64,000 bases of DNA from Acinetobacter pittii ATCC 19004 = CIP 70.29 (GCF_000369045.1 NZ_KB849790.1:62001-126000); one strand, 5' to 3'. Numbered from the stretch's first letter, positions 34,886 to 44,521 are shown. Numbers and translations are program-made. The notes: generated by a model from the letters alone, not told the origin.

Positions 34886-36301
34886 ATGACCTCATCTAAT
34901 TTAAAACAATGGAATGATTTTGTAGATGGATGTATCGACTTCCGTCCTAACGATGGCGTGTTTCGTATTGCACGTAATATGTTTACCGAGCCTGAACTAT
35001 TTGACTTGGAAATGGAACTTATTTTTGAAAAGGTTTGGATTTATGCATGTCATGAAAGTGAGATTCCAAACAATCATGATTTCCTAACCGTTCAAATTGG
35101 CCGCCAACCGATCATTGTAAGCCGTGATGGTAAAGGCGAACTACATGCCATGGTTAATGCTTGTGAGCATCGTGGAGCGACCTTAACACGCGTTGCTAAA
35201 GGCAACCAGTCAACCTTTACATGTCCGTTCCATGCTTGGTGTTATAAGTCAGATGGCCGCTTGGTGAAAGTCAAAGCACCTAGTGAATATTGCGAAGATT
35301 TTGATAAATCAAGCCGTGGCTTAAAACAAGGCCGTATTGCCAGCTACCGTGGTTTCGTATTTGTAAGCCTCGATACTCAAGCAATAGATTCTCTAGAAGA
35401 CTTTTTAGGTGATGCAAAACTGTTTCTTGATTTAATGGTTAACCAGTCCCCAACCGGTGAACTCGAAGTACTTCAAGGCAAGTCATCTTATACTTTTGCA
35501 GGTAACTGGAAGCTACAAAATGAAAATGGCTTAGATGGTTACCATGTCAGTACCGTTCACTATAACTACGTCTCTACAGTCCAACATCGCCAACAAGTCA
35601 ATGCATCAAAAGGTGAAGAACTCGATACGCTTGACTATAGCAAGTTAGGTGCCGGTGACTCAGAAACTGACGATGGCTGGTTTAGCTTCAAAAATGGCCA
35701 TAGCGTATTGTTTAGTGACATGCCGAACCCAACTGTTCGTCCGGGTTACAGTACAGTTATGCCATATATGGTCGAAAAATATGGCGACAAATATGCTGAG
35801 TGGGCAATGCACCGTTTAAGAAACTTGAACTTGTACCCTAGCCTATTTTTTATGGATCAAATTAGCTCTCAGCTTCGTATTGTTCGCCCTGTGGCATGGA
35901 ATAAAACTGAAGTCATCAGCCAATGTATTGGGGTTAAAGGTGAATCTGCTGAAGCACGCCGTAACCGTATTCGTCAGTTTGAAGATTTCTTTAATGTGTC
36001 GGGCCTTGGTACACCAGACGATTTAGTTGAATTCCGTGAACAGCAAAAAGGTTTCCAAGCACGTCTTGAACGTTGGAGCGATATTTCGCGTGGTTGTCAG
36101 TCTTGGGAATATGGCGCGACCAAAAACTCGCAAGACTTAGGCATTCAACCCGTCATTACTGGCCGTGAATTTACCCATGAAGGACTCTATGTAAACCAGC
36201 ATGGACATTGGCAACGTCTCATGCTTGATGGCTTAAATAAGAAAGCATTGAAAATGCAAGATATTACTTTTGAAAACAATGCCGTAATGGATGAGGTGTA
36301 A
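34886..36301 (+). CDS. antA: Anthranilate 1,2-dioxygenase, large (Rieske) subunit
   Basis: 471 residues, the catalytic alpha subunit that turns anthranilate into catechol with release of ammonia and CO2. The Rieske motif is Cys93-x-His95 and Cys113-x2-His116 (CEHRG, CPFHAW). The mononuclear iron site is within NENGLDGYHVSTVH (Asp217, His220, His225). A GGAGG site precedes the ATG. It overlaps nothing and is followed 2 bases later by antB. Benzoate dioxygenase BenA is the close alternative; the neighbouring indole genes favour anthranilate. Confidence 0.9.
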   Translation: MTSSNLKQWNDFVDGCIDFRPNDGVFRIARNMFTEPELFDLEMELIFEKVWIYACHESEIPNNHDFLTVQIGRQPIIVSRDGKGELHAMVNACEHRGATLTRVAKGNQSTFTCPFHAWCYKSDGRLVKVKAPSEYCEDFDKSSRGLKQGRIASYRGFVFVSLDTQAIDSLEDFLGDAKLFLDLMVNQSPTGELEVLQGKSSYTFAGNWKLQNENGLDGYHVSTVHYNYVSTVQHRQQVNASKGEELDTLDYSKLGAGDSETDDGWFSFKNGHSVLFSDMPNPTVRPGYSTVMPYMVEKYGDKYAEWAMHRLRNLNLYPSLFFMDQISSQLRIVRPVAWNKTEVISQCIGVKGESAEARRNRIRQFEDFFNVSGLGTPDDLVEFREQQKGFQARLERWSDISRGCQSWEYGATKNSQDLGIQPVITGREFTHEGLYVNQHGHWQRLMLDGLNKKALKMQDITFENNAVMDEV

Positions 36302-36303
36302 CC

Positions 36304-36795
36304 ATGTCACAAGAACTACATTTTGCTGTATCTCAGTTTTTGTACAAAAAAGCAGAGCTTTGTGATGCTTATGACTGGGATGCCTATCTAGAGCTTTACG
36401 ATGAAGATAGTGAATATCATATTCCACAGTGGATTGATGACCATAACTATGTTCAAGATCCAAATCAGGGTTTGTCTTATATTTATTATGCAGACCGTAC
36501 AGGACTTGAAGACCGTGTATTCCGTATTCGTACAGGTAAAGCAGCATCTGCTACTCCGTTACCACGTACTTTGCATAGCATGAATAACATTCGAGTTAAA
36601 ACATTGGATGATGGATTAATTGAAGCAAAAGTTGCATGGCAAACGCTCTATAACCGTCAAGGTTTAGAAGGCTGTTTTTACGGACACGCTACTTATCTTT
36701 TACGCCAAACAGCAGATGGTTTCCGCATTCGTCGTCAGCATAGCATTTTGCTGAATGACAAAATTGATTCCGTTTTAGACTTCTATCACGTTTAA
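36304..36795 (+). CDS. antB: Anthranilate 1,2-dioxygenase, small subunit
   Basis: 163 residues of the ring-hydroxylating dioxygenase beta family, a structural cone-fold subunit. FLYKKAELCDAYDWDAYLEL and YADRTGLEDRVFRIRTGKAA are characteristic. It is tightly packed between antA and antC, so it should be cotranslated with them. Confidence 0.92.
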   Translation: MSQELHFAVSQFLYKKAELCDAYDWDAYLELYDEDSEYHIPQWIDDHNYVQDPNQGLSYIYYADRTGLEDRVFRIRTGKAASATPLPRTLHSMNNIRVKTLDDGLIEAKVAWQTLYNRQGLEGCFYGHATYLLRQTADGFRIRRQHSILLNDKIDSVLDFYHV

Positions 36796-36806
36796 GGGGA
36801 ATGAAA

Positions 36807-37835
36807 ATGGGACATTCAGTTGCACTTAATTTTGCCGATGGCAAAACCTTTTTCATTTCGGTAAATAACGACGAATTGCTGCTTGATGCAGCAGTTCGCC
36901 AAGGAATTAACCTCCCGCTAGACTGCCGTGAAGGTGTTTGTGGTACCTGTCAGGGACAGTGTGAAACCGGTATTTATGAACAAGAATATGTTGATGAAGA
37001 TGCATTAAGTGAACGTGATTTGGCTGAGCGTAAAATGTTAGCTTGCCAGACGCTTGTAAAATCCGATGCAGCTTTTTATTTCGATCATGATTCTGCTATC
37101 TGTAACGCTGGTGATACTTTAAAAATTGAAACCAAAGTGACGGCGGTTGAGCTGGTTTCTGAAACAACAGCAATCTTACATCTTGATGCAAGCAGTCATA
37201 CTGAACAACTTCAGTTTTTACCGGGTCAATATGCTCGTTTGCAAATTCCAGATACTGAAGATTGGCGTTCTTATTCTTTTGCAAATAGACCAAATGCAAC
37301 CAATCAATTGCAATTTTTAATTCGTCTATTGCCAGATGGTGTTATGAGTAATTACTTGCGTGATCGCTGTAAAGTTGGACAGACCCTACTCATCGAAGCG
37401 CCACTTGGTAGTTTCTACTTACGTGAAGTAGAACGACCACTGGTTTTTGTGGCGGGTGGAACAGGTTTATCAGCTTTCTTGGGAATGCTAGATAACTTGG
37501 TGGATCAACCGAACTCACCTGCCGTTCAGTTGTATTACGGCGTAAATAATGAAACCGACTTGTGTGAACAACAACGTTTACATGCCTATGCTGAACAGCT
37601 ACCCAACTTTAGTTATCACCCGATTGTGACTAAGGCAACGGAAGCTTGGCAAGGTAAAGCAGGCTATATTCACGAGCACTTAAATAAAGATCAACTGGCT
37701 GAGCAGGCTTTTGATATGTATTTATGTGGCCCACCACCAATGATTGAAGCCGTTAAAAATTGGTTAGATGAGCAAGCTCTGCAAAACTACCGTATTTACA
37801 GCGAGAAGTTTTTACAGAGCAATACATCACGTTGA
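36807..37835 (+). CDS. antC: Anthranilate 1,2-dioxygenase reductase
   Basis: 342 residues if started at the Met at 36807, where AAGGGG is 7 bases away; the Met at 36801 is only 1-2 bases from it. An N-terminal plant-type [2Fe-2S] ferredoxin domain has CREGVCGTC and a later Cys in LACQT. The FAD domain has RSYSFANRP and the NAD domain has FVAGGTGLSAFLG and YLCGPPPMIEAV. It passes electrons from NADH to AntAB. Confidence 0.92.
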   Translation: MGHSVALNFADGKTFFISVNNDELLLDAAVRQGINLPLDCREGVCGTCQGQCETGIYEQEYVDEDALSERDLAERKMLACQTLVKSDAAFYFDHDSAICNAGDTLKIETKVTAVELVSETTAILHLDASSHTEQLQFLPGQYARLQIPDTEDWRSYSFANRPNATNQLQFLIRLLPDGVMSNYLRDRCKVGQTLLIEAPLGSFYLREVERPLVFVAGGTGLSAFLGMLDNLVDQPNSPAVQLYYGVNNETDLCEQQRLHAYAEQLPNFSYHPIVTKATEAWQGKAGYIHEHLNKDQLAEQAFDMYLCGPPPMIEAVKNWLDEQALQNYRIYSEKFLQSNTSR

Positions 37836-37872
37836 AGTATAAAATAATTTAAAAACCACTAAACCTGAAATC

Positions 37873-37909
37873 ATTCAATATACTCTTATAAGGGGTATAT
37901 TGAATTTTT
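37873..37909 (+). terminator. Terminator after antABC
   Basis: Stem ATTCAATATAC / GTATATTGAAT, 11 bp, followed by TTTTG. It lies about 40 bases after the antC stop and isolates the operon from the regulator gene at 38286. Confidence 0.8.
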
Positions 37910-38285
37910 GCATTTAAATTAAAAGTTTTTATATATCAATAACATAAAATAATTAATTCCGACAAAATAAATTGACCAGCTCACTCGGATTTGCTATAAA
38001 TTTTGATAGATCTTAAGGAATAAGGTCATGATGAGATTAACTTATAGCACCTTTTATATCCCCCTATTCTATTTCTCGAATTTACTAAATTGATGGACAA
38101 AATCCGATGTAAAAATTTGAGAAAATCACATTAATTAGCGGCTAAATTGGTCTGTATTTTGCTTATATCTCATTGTAATTTGCGAGTAACTTAATTTTTT
38201 AAGTGCCGTATTTACTTGCTGTGCAGCGAAGTTTTAAAGCTTTTACAACACAAGTAAGTACAGGAGTGAGCCAAAAGGGATAAAT

Positions 38286-39344
38286 ATGAACCAAGCCAAC
38301 TCCCCAGAACTCAGTGGGCGTCATTTTCAAAATGAGTCTATCTTTACCAATCATAATCTGGTGTTTGATCACCACGATTTAAGCGAAACTTGCCGAAATG
38401 TCGGGCAAATTTTTAAACCACATGATCTTAAAATCTCTCAGCAGAAGCGAGATTTCAGTGCAACCATGCACCATGTTAAAACAGGCGCATTGTCTATTAG
38501 TCGCTTGGAATATGGTGCGGATGTCATTATTGAACCAGATCATCTGGATAGCTTTTACCTAATTCAAATTCCAACTCAAGGCTACGCAGAAATCGAATTT
38601 GGTTCACAAAAGTTTATTTCTTATTCTCAAGTTGCTTCTCTTATTTCTCCTCAGCAATCTTTACGTATGCGCTGGCATGCAAACTCACCACAGCTCATTC
38701 TAAAAGTTTCAAAAGATGATTTTACTTACCATTGCCGTCAACACATTGCCGATTCAGAAAATAACTTACTCATTTTTGACCCTAAATTAGACTTTTCTAC
38801 ACAAAGTGGAGCCTATTTTTTACAGCTCGTTAGAACATTGATGGATGCTTTAGCATGTGATCAGCACCCGCTTCATCATCCTTTAGCCTTTAAACAATTT
38901 GAGTCAAATTTGTTTAATGCACTCATTTATGGTCAACCCAATAATGCATTGCATAAGCTTGAACAATATAAAGAAAAAACCGTCTCTCCTTATTTTGTGA
39001 AGCGTACAGAAGCCTACATAAAAGAACATTTACATGAGCCGCTTAACGTCGAAATTCTGGCTGAACATGCAGGCGTGAGTGTGAGAACCCTATTTACCGG
39101 TTTTAAAAATTATTTGGGGACAACCCCAATGTCTTATCTAAAGGAATTACGCTTTGAACAAGCTCATTTAGAACTCATGCATAATGAAAATCTATCGGTC
39201 ACAGACGTTGCATTTAAATGGGGATTTACTCACTTAGGCCGTTTTTCTCAAGAATATAAACGCCGCTATGGGGAATTACCTTCGTCTACTCGTCGATCTG
39301 GTCACAGTGAAGGTTCAGGCTTAATTACTTCAATTTTTTCTTAA
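38286..39344 (+). CDS. AraC/XylS-family activator
   Basis: 352 residues. The N-terminal sensor domain (about 30-210) is of the cupin-like AraC-binding type. The C-terminal HTH pair is at about 240-335, with LAEHAGVSVRTLFTGFKNYL as the first helix-turn-helix and DVAFKWGFTHLGRFSQEYKR as the second. It lies between antC and the iif operon and is the best local candidate for the regulator that binds the XylS-type half-sites. It fits an IifR- or AntR-like role, but which cannot be told from sequence. Confidence 0.85.
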   Translation: MNQANSPELSGRHFQNESIFTNHNLVFDHHDLSETCRNVGQIFKPHDLKISQQKRDFSATMHHVKTGALSISRLEYGADVIIEPDHLDSFYLIQIPTQGYAEIEFGSQKFISYSQVASLISPQQSLRMRWHANSPQLILKVSKDDFTYHCRQHIADSENNLLIFDPKLDFSTQSGAYFLQLVRTLMDALACDQHPLHHPLAFKQFESNLFNALIYGQPNNALHKLEQYKEKTVSPYFVKRTEAYIKEHLHEPLNVEILAEHAGVSVRTLFTGFKNYLGTTPMSYLKELRFEQAHLELMHNENLSVTDVAFKWGFTHLGRFSQEYKRRYGELPSSTRRSGHSEGSGLITSIFS

Positions 39345-39357
39345 ACTAAAATAGACG

Positions 39358-39392
39358 AAAGCCTTTTATATTGATTGATATAAAAGGCTTTT
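39358..39392. terminator. Bidirectional terminator between regulator and porin
   Basis: Stem AGCCTTTTATA / TATAAAAGGCT with T-runs on both sides, between two convergent genes. Confidence 0.85.
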
Positions 39393-39400
39393 TTTATAAT

Positions 39401-40348
39401 TTAAAAATGATGGACATAACGAACTTGTAGTCGTGTTCCCTCTGGGCGGTTTTCAGCATCTTGCTCAAAATAAACATTTGCAACCAAGTGATCATTTTTA
39501 GAAAAACTATACATCGCACCCGGACCAATTGCCCAAACTTGTTCACGTCGACCTTTGACTTTTTCACCATCGACTTCGGTATCAGTGACTTGTTTTAGCC
39601 AATAACCATTCAGTCCTAAGCGAAACTGTTCAGTAATAGCATAGTCCGTTGCAAAGTTTGCATGAATTGCTTGCCCAGCTTGCATATCATTTGCTCCAGC
39701 AAAAGCATAGCTTGGGTCATCATTTTTAAAGTTATAGAGATAATGGATGCGTGTTGAAGCTGTCCACTTTGGATTGAACCAATATGTTGCTGCCCAATAG
39801 GGATCAAACGAAACAGCGTTATTACTCGGGTTAATATCTTTTTGCTGGTCGTATTCCCCAGTAGGTAAATTCACCTGAAACTCAAAACGATGTACAAACT
39901 TAGGCCCTTGTGCACCCATGACTGGATCGAACTGAATAAAAGGTCCGATCATAATGTCTCCAAAGCCGCTTTGGGCTTTAATAGCAGCATTATTCAAGCC
40001 ATCATCCATGACCATTTTACTGACAAAAGGAATTAAAAAATTCATGCCTAGACTGGCTTTATCTTTTACTCGGACATTCGATAAATAACTAATCTGTTCA
40101 ACCAGTACTTGATAATTTAAATCTGTTTTAGGTAAACCTAATTTTTGTCCATTGGCATCGACCAGTTTATTACTATCGTAATTTTGAAAGTAAGTTTGAG
40201 CATACCAGCCAGGCCCTGCGGGTAAACCGCCATCGAGAAAGCTGGTCATACCTAAATTTACGGTCGGTAAATCATAGGCATGAGAAACTAATGGCAAACC
40301 CAACAATGTCCCAGCTAAAAAGCCATGTTTAATTAAAGTGCTTTTCAT
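39401..40348 (-). CDS. Outer-membrane aromatic-compound channel (Phenol_MetA_deg family)
   Basis: 315 residues with a signal peptide (MKSTLIKHGFLAGTLLGLPL, cleavage near SHA-YD). The rest is a beta-barrel with alternating strands, such as YWAATYWFNPKWTASTRIHY, and a typical C-terminal aromatic strand. It matches the family found in phenol and other aromatic degradation clusters. It is the last gene of the iif operon and probably brings indole or an intermediate across the outer membrane. Confidence 0.8.
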   Translation of the reverse strand: MKSTLIKHGFLAGTLLGLPLVSHAYDLPTVNLGMTSFLDGGLPAGPGWYAQTYFQNYDSNKLVDANGQKLGLPKTDLNYQVLVEQISYLSNVRVKDKASLGMNFLIPFVSKMVMDDGLNNAAIKAQSGFGDIMIGPFIQFDPVMGAQGPKFVHRFEFQVNLPTGEYDQQKDINPSNNAVSFDPYWAATYWFNPKWTASTRIHYLYNFKNDDPSYAFAGANDMQAGQAIHANFATDYAITEQFRLGLNGYWLKQVTDTEVDGEKVKGRREQVWAIGPGAMYSFSKNDHLVANVYFEQDAENRPEGTRLQVRYVHHF

Positions 40349-40401
40349 CTTCTTATTTCCTATAAAAAAATCACGACCGGATTGATCGTGATTGTGGTGA
40401 A

Positions 40402-40932
40402 TTAATGTGTTAATTCTGGATGCTCAGCGGCAATCCGATACTTTCCTGCGTGGAATACCAATGGTTCACCTTGGCGTTGTTGGTATTGTTCAATCTGACC
40501 AATAAAAATCAGGTGATCTCCACCCTCATACTGATTTACATTACGGCAAACCAAGGTTGCGAGTGCATCGGATAAAATTGGAACGCCTGCATTGCATTGT
40601 TGATGGGCAATGCCTGCAAATTTGTCTTCAGCACCTCGAGCAAAATGTCCAGAAAGCTGATGATGTTCTTGTGCCAACATGTGAATGGCAAAATATTCAG
40701 CTTCTACAAAATCAGACAAACTTGGCGCTGTTTTTGAAAGACTCCACAAAATTAATGGTGGGTCTAAAGACAGCGACGAAAATGAATTGGCTGTCATGCC
40801 TATTTTCCGACCATCTTTACCACGAGTTGTAATCACGGTAACCCCAGTTGCAAACTGCCCAAGCAAGTTACGAATTTCTCTTGGGTTTTCAGCATTAATC
40901 GCTTGTAAAACTAAAGTTTCAATTGTGTCCAT
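40402..40932 (-). CDS. iifD: Flavin reductase of the indole oxygenase (IifD-like)
   Basis: 176 residues of the HpaC/flavin reductase fold. LLGQFATGVTVITTRGKDGR and GMTANSFSSLSLDPPLILWS bind flavin, and the end has HLIFIGQIEQ. Two-component styrene/indole monooxygenases need such a partner to supply reduced FAD. It lies 26 bases after iifC in the same operon. Confidence 0.85.
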   Translation of the reverse strand: MDTIETLVLQAINAENPREIRNLLGQFATGVTVITTRGKDGRKIGMTANSFSSLSLDPPLILWSLSKTAPSLSDFVEAEYFAIHMLAQEHHQLSGHFARGAEDKFAGIAHQQCNAGVPILSDALATLVCRNVNQYEGGDHLIFIGQIEQYQQRQGEPLVFHAGKYRIAAEHPELTH

Positions 40933-40958
40933 TTTTCATATCTCCTTTTGACTATGGC

Positions 40959-42197
40959 CTAGGCTACTTTTGCTGCGGTTTTTGAAGCCAAGAATGCTTG
41001 AGCTTGATCTGCGTCAAACCACCAAGGGGCAAAAGAGCGCGGGTCATCAAAGTTATTGGCCATAATTGAAGCAATGCTTTGGTTTTGGCTTGCGGCTGCT
41101 AATAGTTCAACCACATGCGGTTGCGGCGGTACTAACAGGCTATTGGTCCAAGCCACCACTTTTTCTGCATAAGCCCAATAACGTTCAAAAGTTTGAACCA
41201 TCCATTGTTCGCTAAAGCTTTGATTATCATTGGCTAAAATGGCATTGAAATAGATCTTGCTACACTTAGCAGCGTTGTTTGAGCCTTGACCAGTAATCGG
41301 GTCATTGACCACTAAAGCATCTGCCATACCAAAAATTTTCTTGCCAGACGGTAAGGTTAAAACGGGTTTACGTACTGTCGGCGGGAAACGCCCTGCCAAG
41401 TATCCGCCTGCATCGGTCAACTCAACATTTGTGCAGCGTTCATATTCCCAAGGCACAAATTTTTTGAGTAAGTCCAAACTGCACTGCAAATGCTGTTCAG
41501 GTGTTTTGACATCTTGCCAGCAGTCCATTGGCCCATTGGGAATTCCTTCAAACACCATAATGTCGCAAGGACCATTGATGGTCAGTGCCGGAAAAGAAAA
41601 GTACTCACCGACTTCGGGAATAATGTTAAAAGTCACGCGAGAGTATGGTGAAATTGGCTTCATATTTTTGACATAGGTCAATGCCAAAGCACGTCGAGGC
41701 TTATCAAAAACACTACGTGCATCATCACGCTCAAACTGTTTAACAACCTCACCTTTACCAGCAGCGAGTAATACAAGCTCATAGTCGTTTGCAAGTTGTT
41801 CTAACTCTTCTATTCCCACATCCTGAATCACCAATTGACCGCCACGGCGTTCAAACTCTTCCATCCAATATGGCATTTTAACGCGTTGATCGACCGATTG
41901 AGCGTAGCGCTCAAGACGAGCACTCCATTCAAATGCTTTACCACCATTTTCAGGGTTAACTAAAGCCAGCCCAATGCCTTCTACCGCTGGACATTGTTCT
42001 TCCCAGAAATTTAGTCCTAAGTCACGTTCAGTTTGTAAAGCGGTATGAAACATACACTGGCTTGACATGACTTTACCTTGACGGATTTCATCGGCAGTTC
42101 GGTTGGTGATCATGGTTACGTCGTAACCTGTATCTAATAACCCCAAACCAAGCTGTAAACCAGACTGTCCTGCTCCAACAATTGCAATACGGCGCAT
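40959..42197 (-). CDS. iifC: Indole oxygenase, StyA-type flavoprotein (IifC-like)
   Basis: 412 residues. The N-terminus RRIAIVGAGQSGLQLGLGLL is the FAD dinucleotide fold. The start at 42197 is chosen because GGAG lies 6 bases upstream; the longer version at 42209 adds MENI only. FPPTVRKPVLTLPSGKKIFG and DPITGQGSNNAAKCSKIY are the late FAD-binding motif. The family includes styrene monooxygenase and the indole oxygenase described from Acinetobacter sp. O153. It should oxidise the indole C2-C3 bond, working with IifD. Confidence 0.84.
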   Translation of the reverse strand: MRRIAIVGAGQSGLQLGLGLLDTGYDVTMITNRTADEIRQGKVMSSQCMFHTALQTERDLGLNFWEEQCPAVEGIGLALVNPENGGKAFEWSARLERYAQSVDQRVKMPYWMEEFERRGGQLVIQDVGIEELEQLANDYELVLLAAGKGEVVKQFERDDARSVFDKPRRALALTYVKNMKPISPYSRVTFNIIPEVGEYFSFPALTINGPCDIMVFEGIPNGPMDCWQDVKTPEQHLQCSLDLLKKFVPWEYERCTNVELTDAGGYLAGRFPPTVRKPVLTLPSGKKIFGMADALVVNDPITGQGSNNAAKCSKIYFNAILANDNQSFSEQWMVQTFERYWAYAEKVVAWTNSLLVPPQPHVVELLAAASQNQSIASIMANNFDDPRSFAPWWFDADQAQAFLASKTAAKVA

Positions 42198-42240
42198 AAT
42201 ATTCTCCATAATTTTCTAAATGTGCTTTTAAAACGCTGTG

Positions 42241-43026
42241 CTATTCGGCTAAACGCGGAATAGCAGGCTGTGATCCTTCAGGGCCCATCACTGAATAGCC
42301 ACCGTCGACCGCATAATCAGCTCCGGTGACAAAACTCGCAGCGGGTGACAATAAAAACAAAACCACGTTGGCGACTTCTTCGGGATGTCCCAATCGGCCT
42401 AGCAAGTGATAATCGGCTGCCACGCTATCGGCTTTTTCACGGCTATTACCGCTGACTTCTGCAATGACACGAGACCATGTCCAACCCGGAGAAACCGAAT
42501 TGACGCGAATACCATCGGCAGCAAAATCCATTGCCATGCTTTGTGTGAGTTGACGTATTGCAGCTTTAGAGACTGGATATAACCAGCGTCCTGTTTGTGC
42601 CACTTTGGCTGAAATGGAAGTAAAGTTAACAATTGAACCTTGCTGCTTTTTTAGGTCATGGTATAAAGCACGGCTCAGCTCAACTGTAGAGACCAAATTA
42701 AGATCTAGTGCTTGTAACCAGTCCTGACGTGAAGATTTAAAACCATCATCTAAGTAGGTACATGCCAAATTCACCAAGTAATTCACTTCACCTAAATGTT
42801 GGTGAATATTTGCAACAGCTTGTTGAATAGCCGCATCGCTGGTTAAATCGGTTTGAATAAACATCACATCATGGTTAAAGCTTTCTGCAATCGCCTTGCC
42901 TTTGGCATCAATATCTAAAATAGCAACATGAGCACCCGCACTCACCAAAGCTTGTACAACAGCTTTACCAATGAGTGTTGCTCCGCCGCTCACCACAGCG
43001 ACTTTTCCTTTTAAATCTATATTCAT
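42241..43026 (-). CDS. iifB: Short-chain dehydrogenase of indole oxidation (IifB-like)
   Basis: 261 residues, SDR fold. VVSGGATLIGKAVVQA is the cofactor loop, NLACTYLDDGF replaces the usual NNAG, and YPVSKAAIRQL has the catalytic Tyr-Lys. A strong GGAG precedes the start. In the described pathway this enzyme oxidises the indole dihydrodiol to 3-hydroxyindolin-2-one. Identification rests on gene order more than on diagnostic residues. Confidence 0.8.
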   Translation of the reverse strand: MNIDLKGKVAVVSGGATLIGKAVVQALVSAGAHVAILDIDAKGKAIAESFNHDVMFIQTDLTSDAAIQQAVANIHQHLGEVNYLVNLACTYLDDGFKSSRQDWLQALDLNLVSTVELSRALYHDLKKQQGSIVNFTSISAKVAQTGRWLYPVSKAAIRQLTQSMAMDFAADGIRVNSVSPGWTWSRVIAEVSGNSREKADSVAADYHLLGRLGHPEEVANVVLFLLSPAASFVTGADYAVDGGYSVMGPEGSQPAIPRLAE

Positions 43027-43038
43027 TGTAGATACTCC

Positions 43039-44289
43039 TTAATTTATTGGCTTGCCTTCGCTACTTGACCAAGATGGCATCAACGTATTGGAAGGAAGAT
43101 CTTCATCAAGAAGTTTTCGTGCTGTCTCGACACCTGCAACTGGTAAGCCTGTTGGATCTAATAAACCAATTTGAACAAGTACAGATGCTTGGTCCCAGTA
43201 AATATGCTCATGGCACAACTTTGCCCCTCTAAACTGGATCACACCTAACATTGGAATCTCGACGTATTTACCGGTTGGTTTTACACCGGGTAATAACCAG
43301 TCAATTTCAGCGTCGTGGGTAAAGCTCATAATGAACTCGTCTACTACTTGCGTTGAGCCAACCGTACGAGAGATCGAGGTGATCTTCATATCTTTCGGGT
43401 TTTGGTGAACAAAATGATATTGATAAAAACGAGCAAGCTGGCTTTGGCCTACACCACCAGTTAACGTTGGAATATGGTTGACATAAGGTTCTGCAACCAT
43501 TGTTGCCATGGTTGCTGGCACATCACGCGTATCAAACTCATGACGAATATGCTCTTCCCATAAGGCAACTAGGTCGTATTTCGGTCCAATCGTGTCATGT
43601 AGAGCTGTTACTGTACGCTCGTGGGCAAAACGTGCTGAAGGTTTGTGATAATGATTGCTTTTTTGGCGTGCAAAAGCATGATCAACACCTTCATAAACAT
43701 AAGCTTGTACATTTGAATATTGGTTAGCTGCATCAACAATCGCTTGTCTCGCATCTGGCGGTGTAAATTGGTCCAGTTCTGCAATATGTAAAACCAAACG
43801 TCCTTTTATGTTGGCTAACTCATCTAACGATTTTTCAATGCCTACACCGTAATAACCTACAGCACATGCCACATCAGGAAGTCGGCAGCCTGCCAGATAA
43901 GCAAGCTTTCCACCCAAACAGTACCCCACCACACCGAGGCCTGTAGAGGTGTCACATTCTGGTCGAGTCTTTAAAAAAGCTAAGCTGTCCTGAATATCTT
44001 CAACCCCAAGATTTTCATCATATTGCTGATAAAGCTCGAAAGCCTTTTGAAAATCTTCTGGTGTATAACCCAGTTCTATATTAGGTGCTACACGCCAAAA
44101 TAAATCAGGAACTAAAACGGTATAGCCTTCTTCTGCAAGAAATTCTGCTTTTTCTCGCATGGCCGCATTAACCCCAAAGATTTCCTGACAAAGCACCACT
44201 CCAGGTCCTTTTTCTGTTTCTGGTGTCGCTAGATATGCACTGAACTGCTTTCCAGATGCTGTTTTAATTTGAACGGTTTGACCAGCCAT
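43039..44289 (-). CDS. iifA: Dienelactone-hydrolase-like / SnoaL fusion (IifA-like)
   Basis: 416 residues from the Met at 44289 (AGGAG 8 bases upstream). Residues 1-235 are a dienelactone hydrolase domain with the full set: Glu36 (CQEIFG), Cys124 (GYCLGG), Asp173 (AELDQF) and His204 (GVDHAFA). Residues about 240-395 are a SnoaL/NTF2-like domain (LWEEHIRHEFDTRDVPATMA). In the published O153 pathway IifA is a cofactor-independent oxygenase that cleaves 3-hydroxyindolin-2-one to anthranilate; that assignment here is by context. It is the first gene of the operon. Confidence 0.8.
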   Translation of the reverse strand: MAGQTVQIKTASGKQFSAYLATPETEKGPGVVLCQEIFGVNAAMREKAEFLAEEGYTVLVPDLFWRVAPNIELGYTPEDFQKAFELYQQYDENLGVEDIQDSLAFLKTRPECDTSTGLGVVGYCLGGKLAYLAGCRLPDVACAVGYYGVGIEKSLDELANIKGRLVLHIAELDQFTPPDARQAIVDAANQYSNVQAYVYEGVDHAFARQKSNHYHKPSARFAHERTVTALHDTIGPKYDLVALWEEHIRHEFDTRDVPATMATMVAEPYVNHIPTLTGGVGQSQLARFYQYHFVHQNPKDMKITSISRTVGSTQVVDEFIMSFTHDAEIDWLLPGVKPTGKYVEIPMLGVIQFRGAKLCHEHIYWDQASVLVQIGLLDPTGLPVAGVETARKLLDEDLPSNTLMPSWSSSEGKPIN

Positions 44290-44346
44290 AGTGTCAACTC
44301 CTGACATTGTTATGGCTTTATCTTCTATCCGAATATTTTTTTAGAC

Positions 44347-44381
44347 TGTCCAAAAGCTGCAAGCACTATCCAATCTCTGCG
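44347..44381 (-). promoter_or_regulatory. XylS-type paired half-sites upstream of iifA
   Basis: Read on the minus strand: CGCA-N6-GGATA (44381-44367) and TGCA-N6-GGACA (44361-44347), 20 bp apart. The nearer half-site is about 58 bases from the iifA start. Same pattern as at antA and the OprD gene. Confidence 0.6.
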
Positions 44382-44485
44382 CAATTATCAAAATCAATCA
44401 AACTGGATAAAACCCTAAGAATAAGAAAACCAATAAATTTCATAGCTTTAAATAAAAAAATTAAATTAATGCTTTTTATCTAATT

Positions 44486-44521
44486 TGGAAAAAATGGATG
44501 AAGATTAGGACTTATTGGATA
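44486..44521 (+). promoter_or_regulatory. XylS-type paired half-sites upstream of the OprD porin
   Basis: TGGA-N6-GGATG (44486-44500) and AGGA-N6-GGATA (44507-44521), 21 bp apart, 95 bases before the porin ATG. Back to back with the iifA site in a 220-base divergent promoter region. Confidence 0.55.

Noticed and set aside
40557..40951. Plus-strand ORFs in the flavin reductase gene
   Set aside because: They are shadow frames of iifD without ribosome sites or family features.
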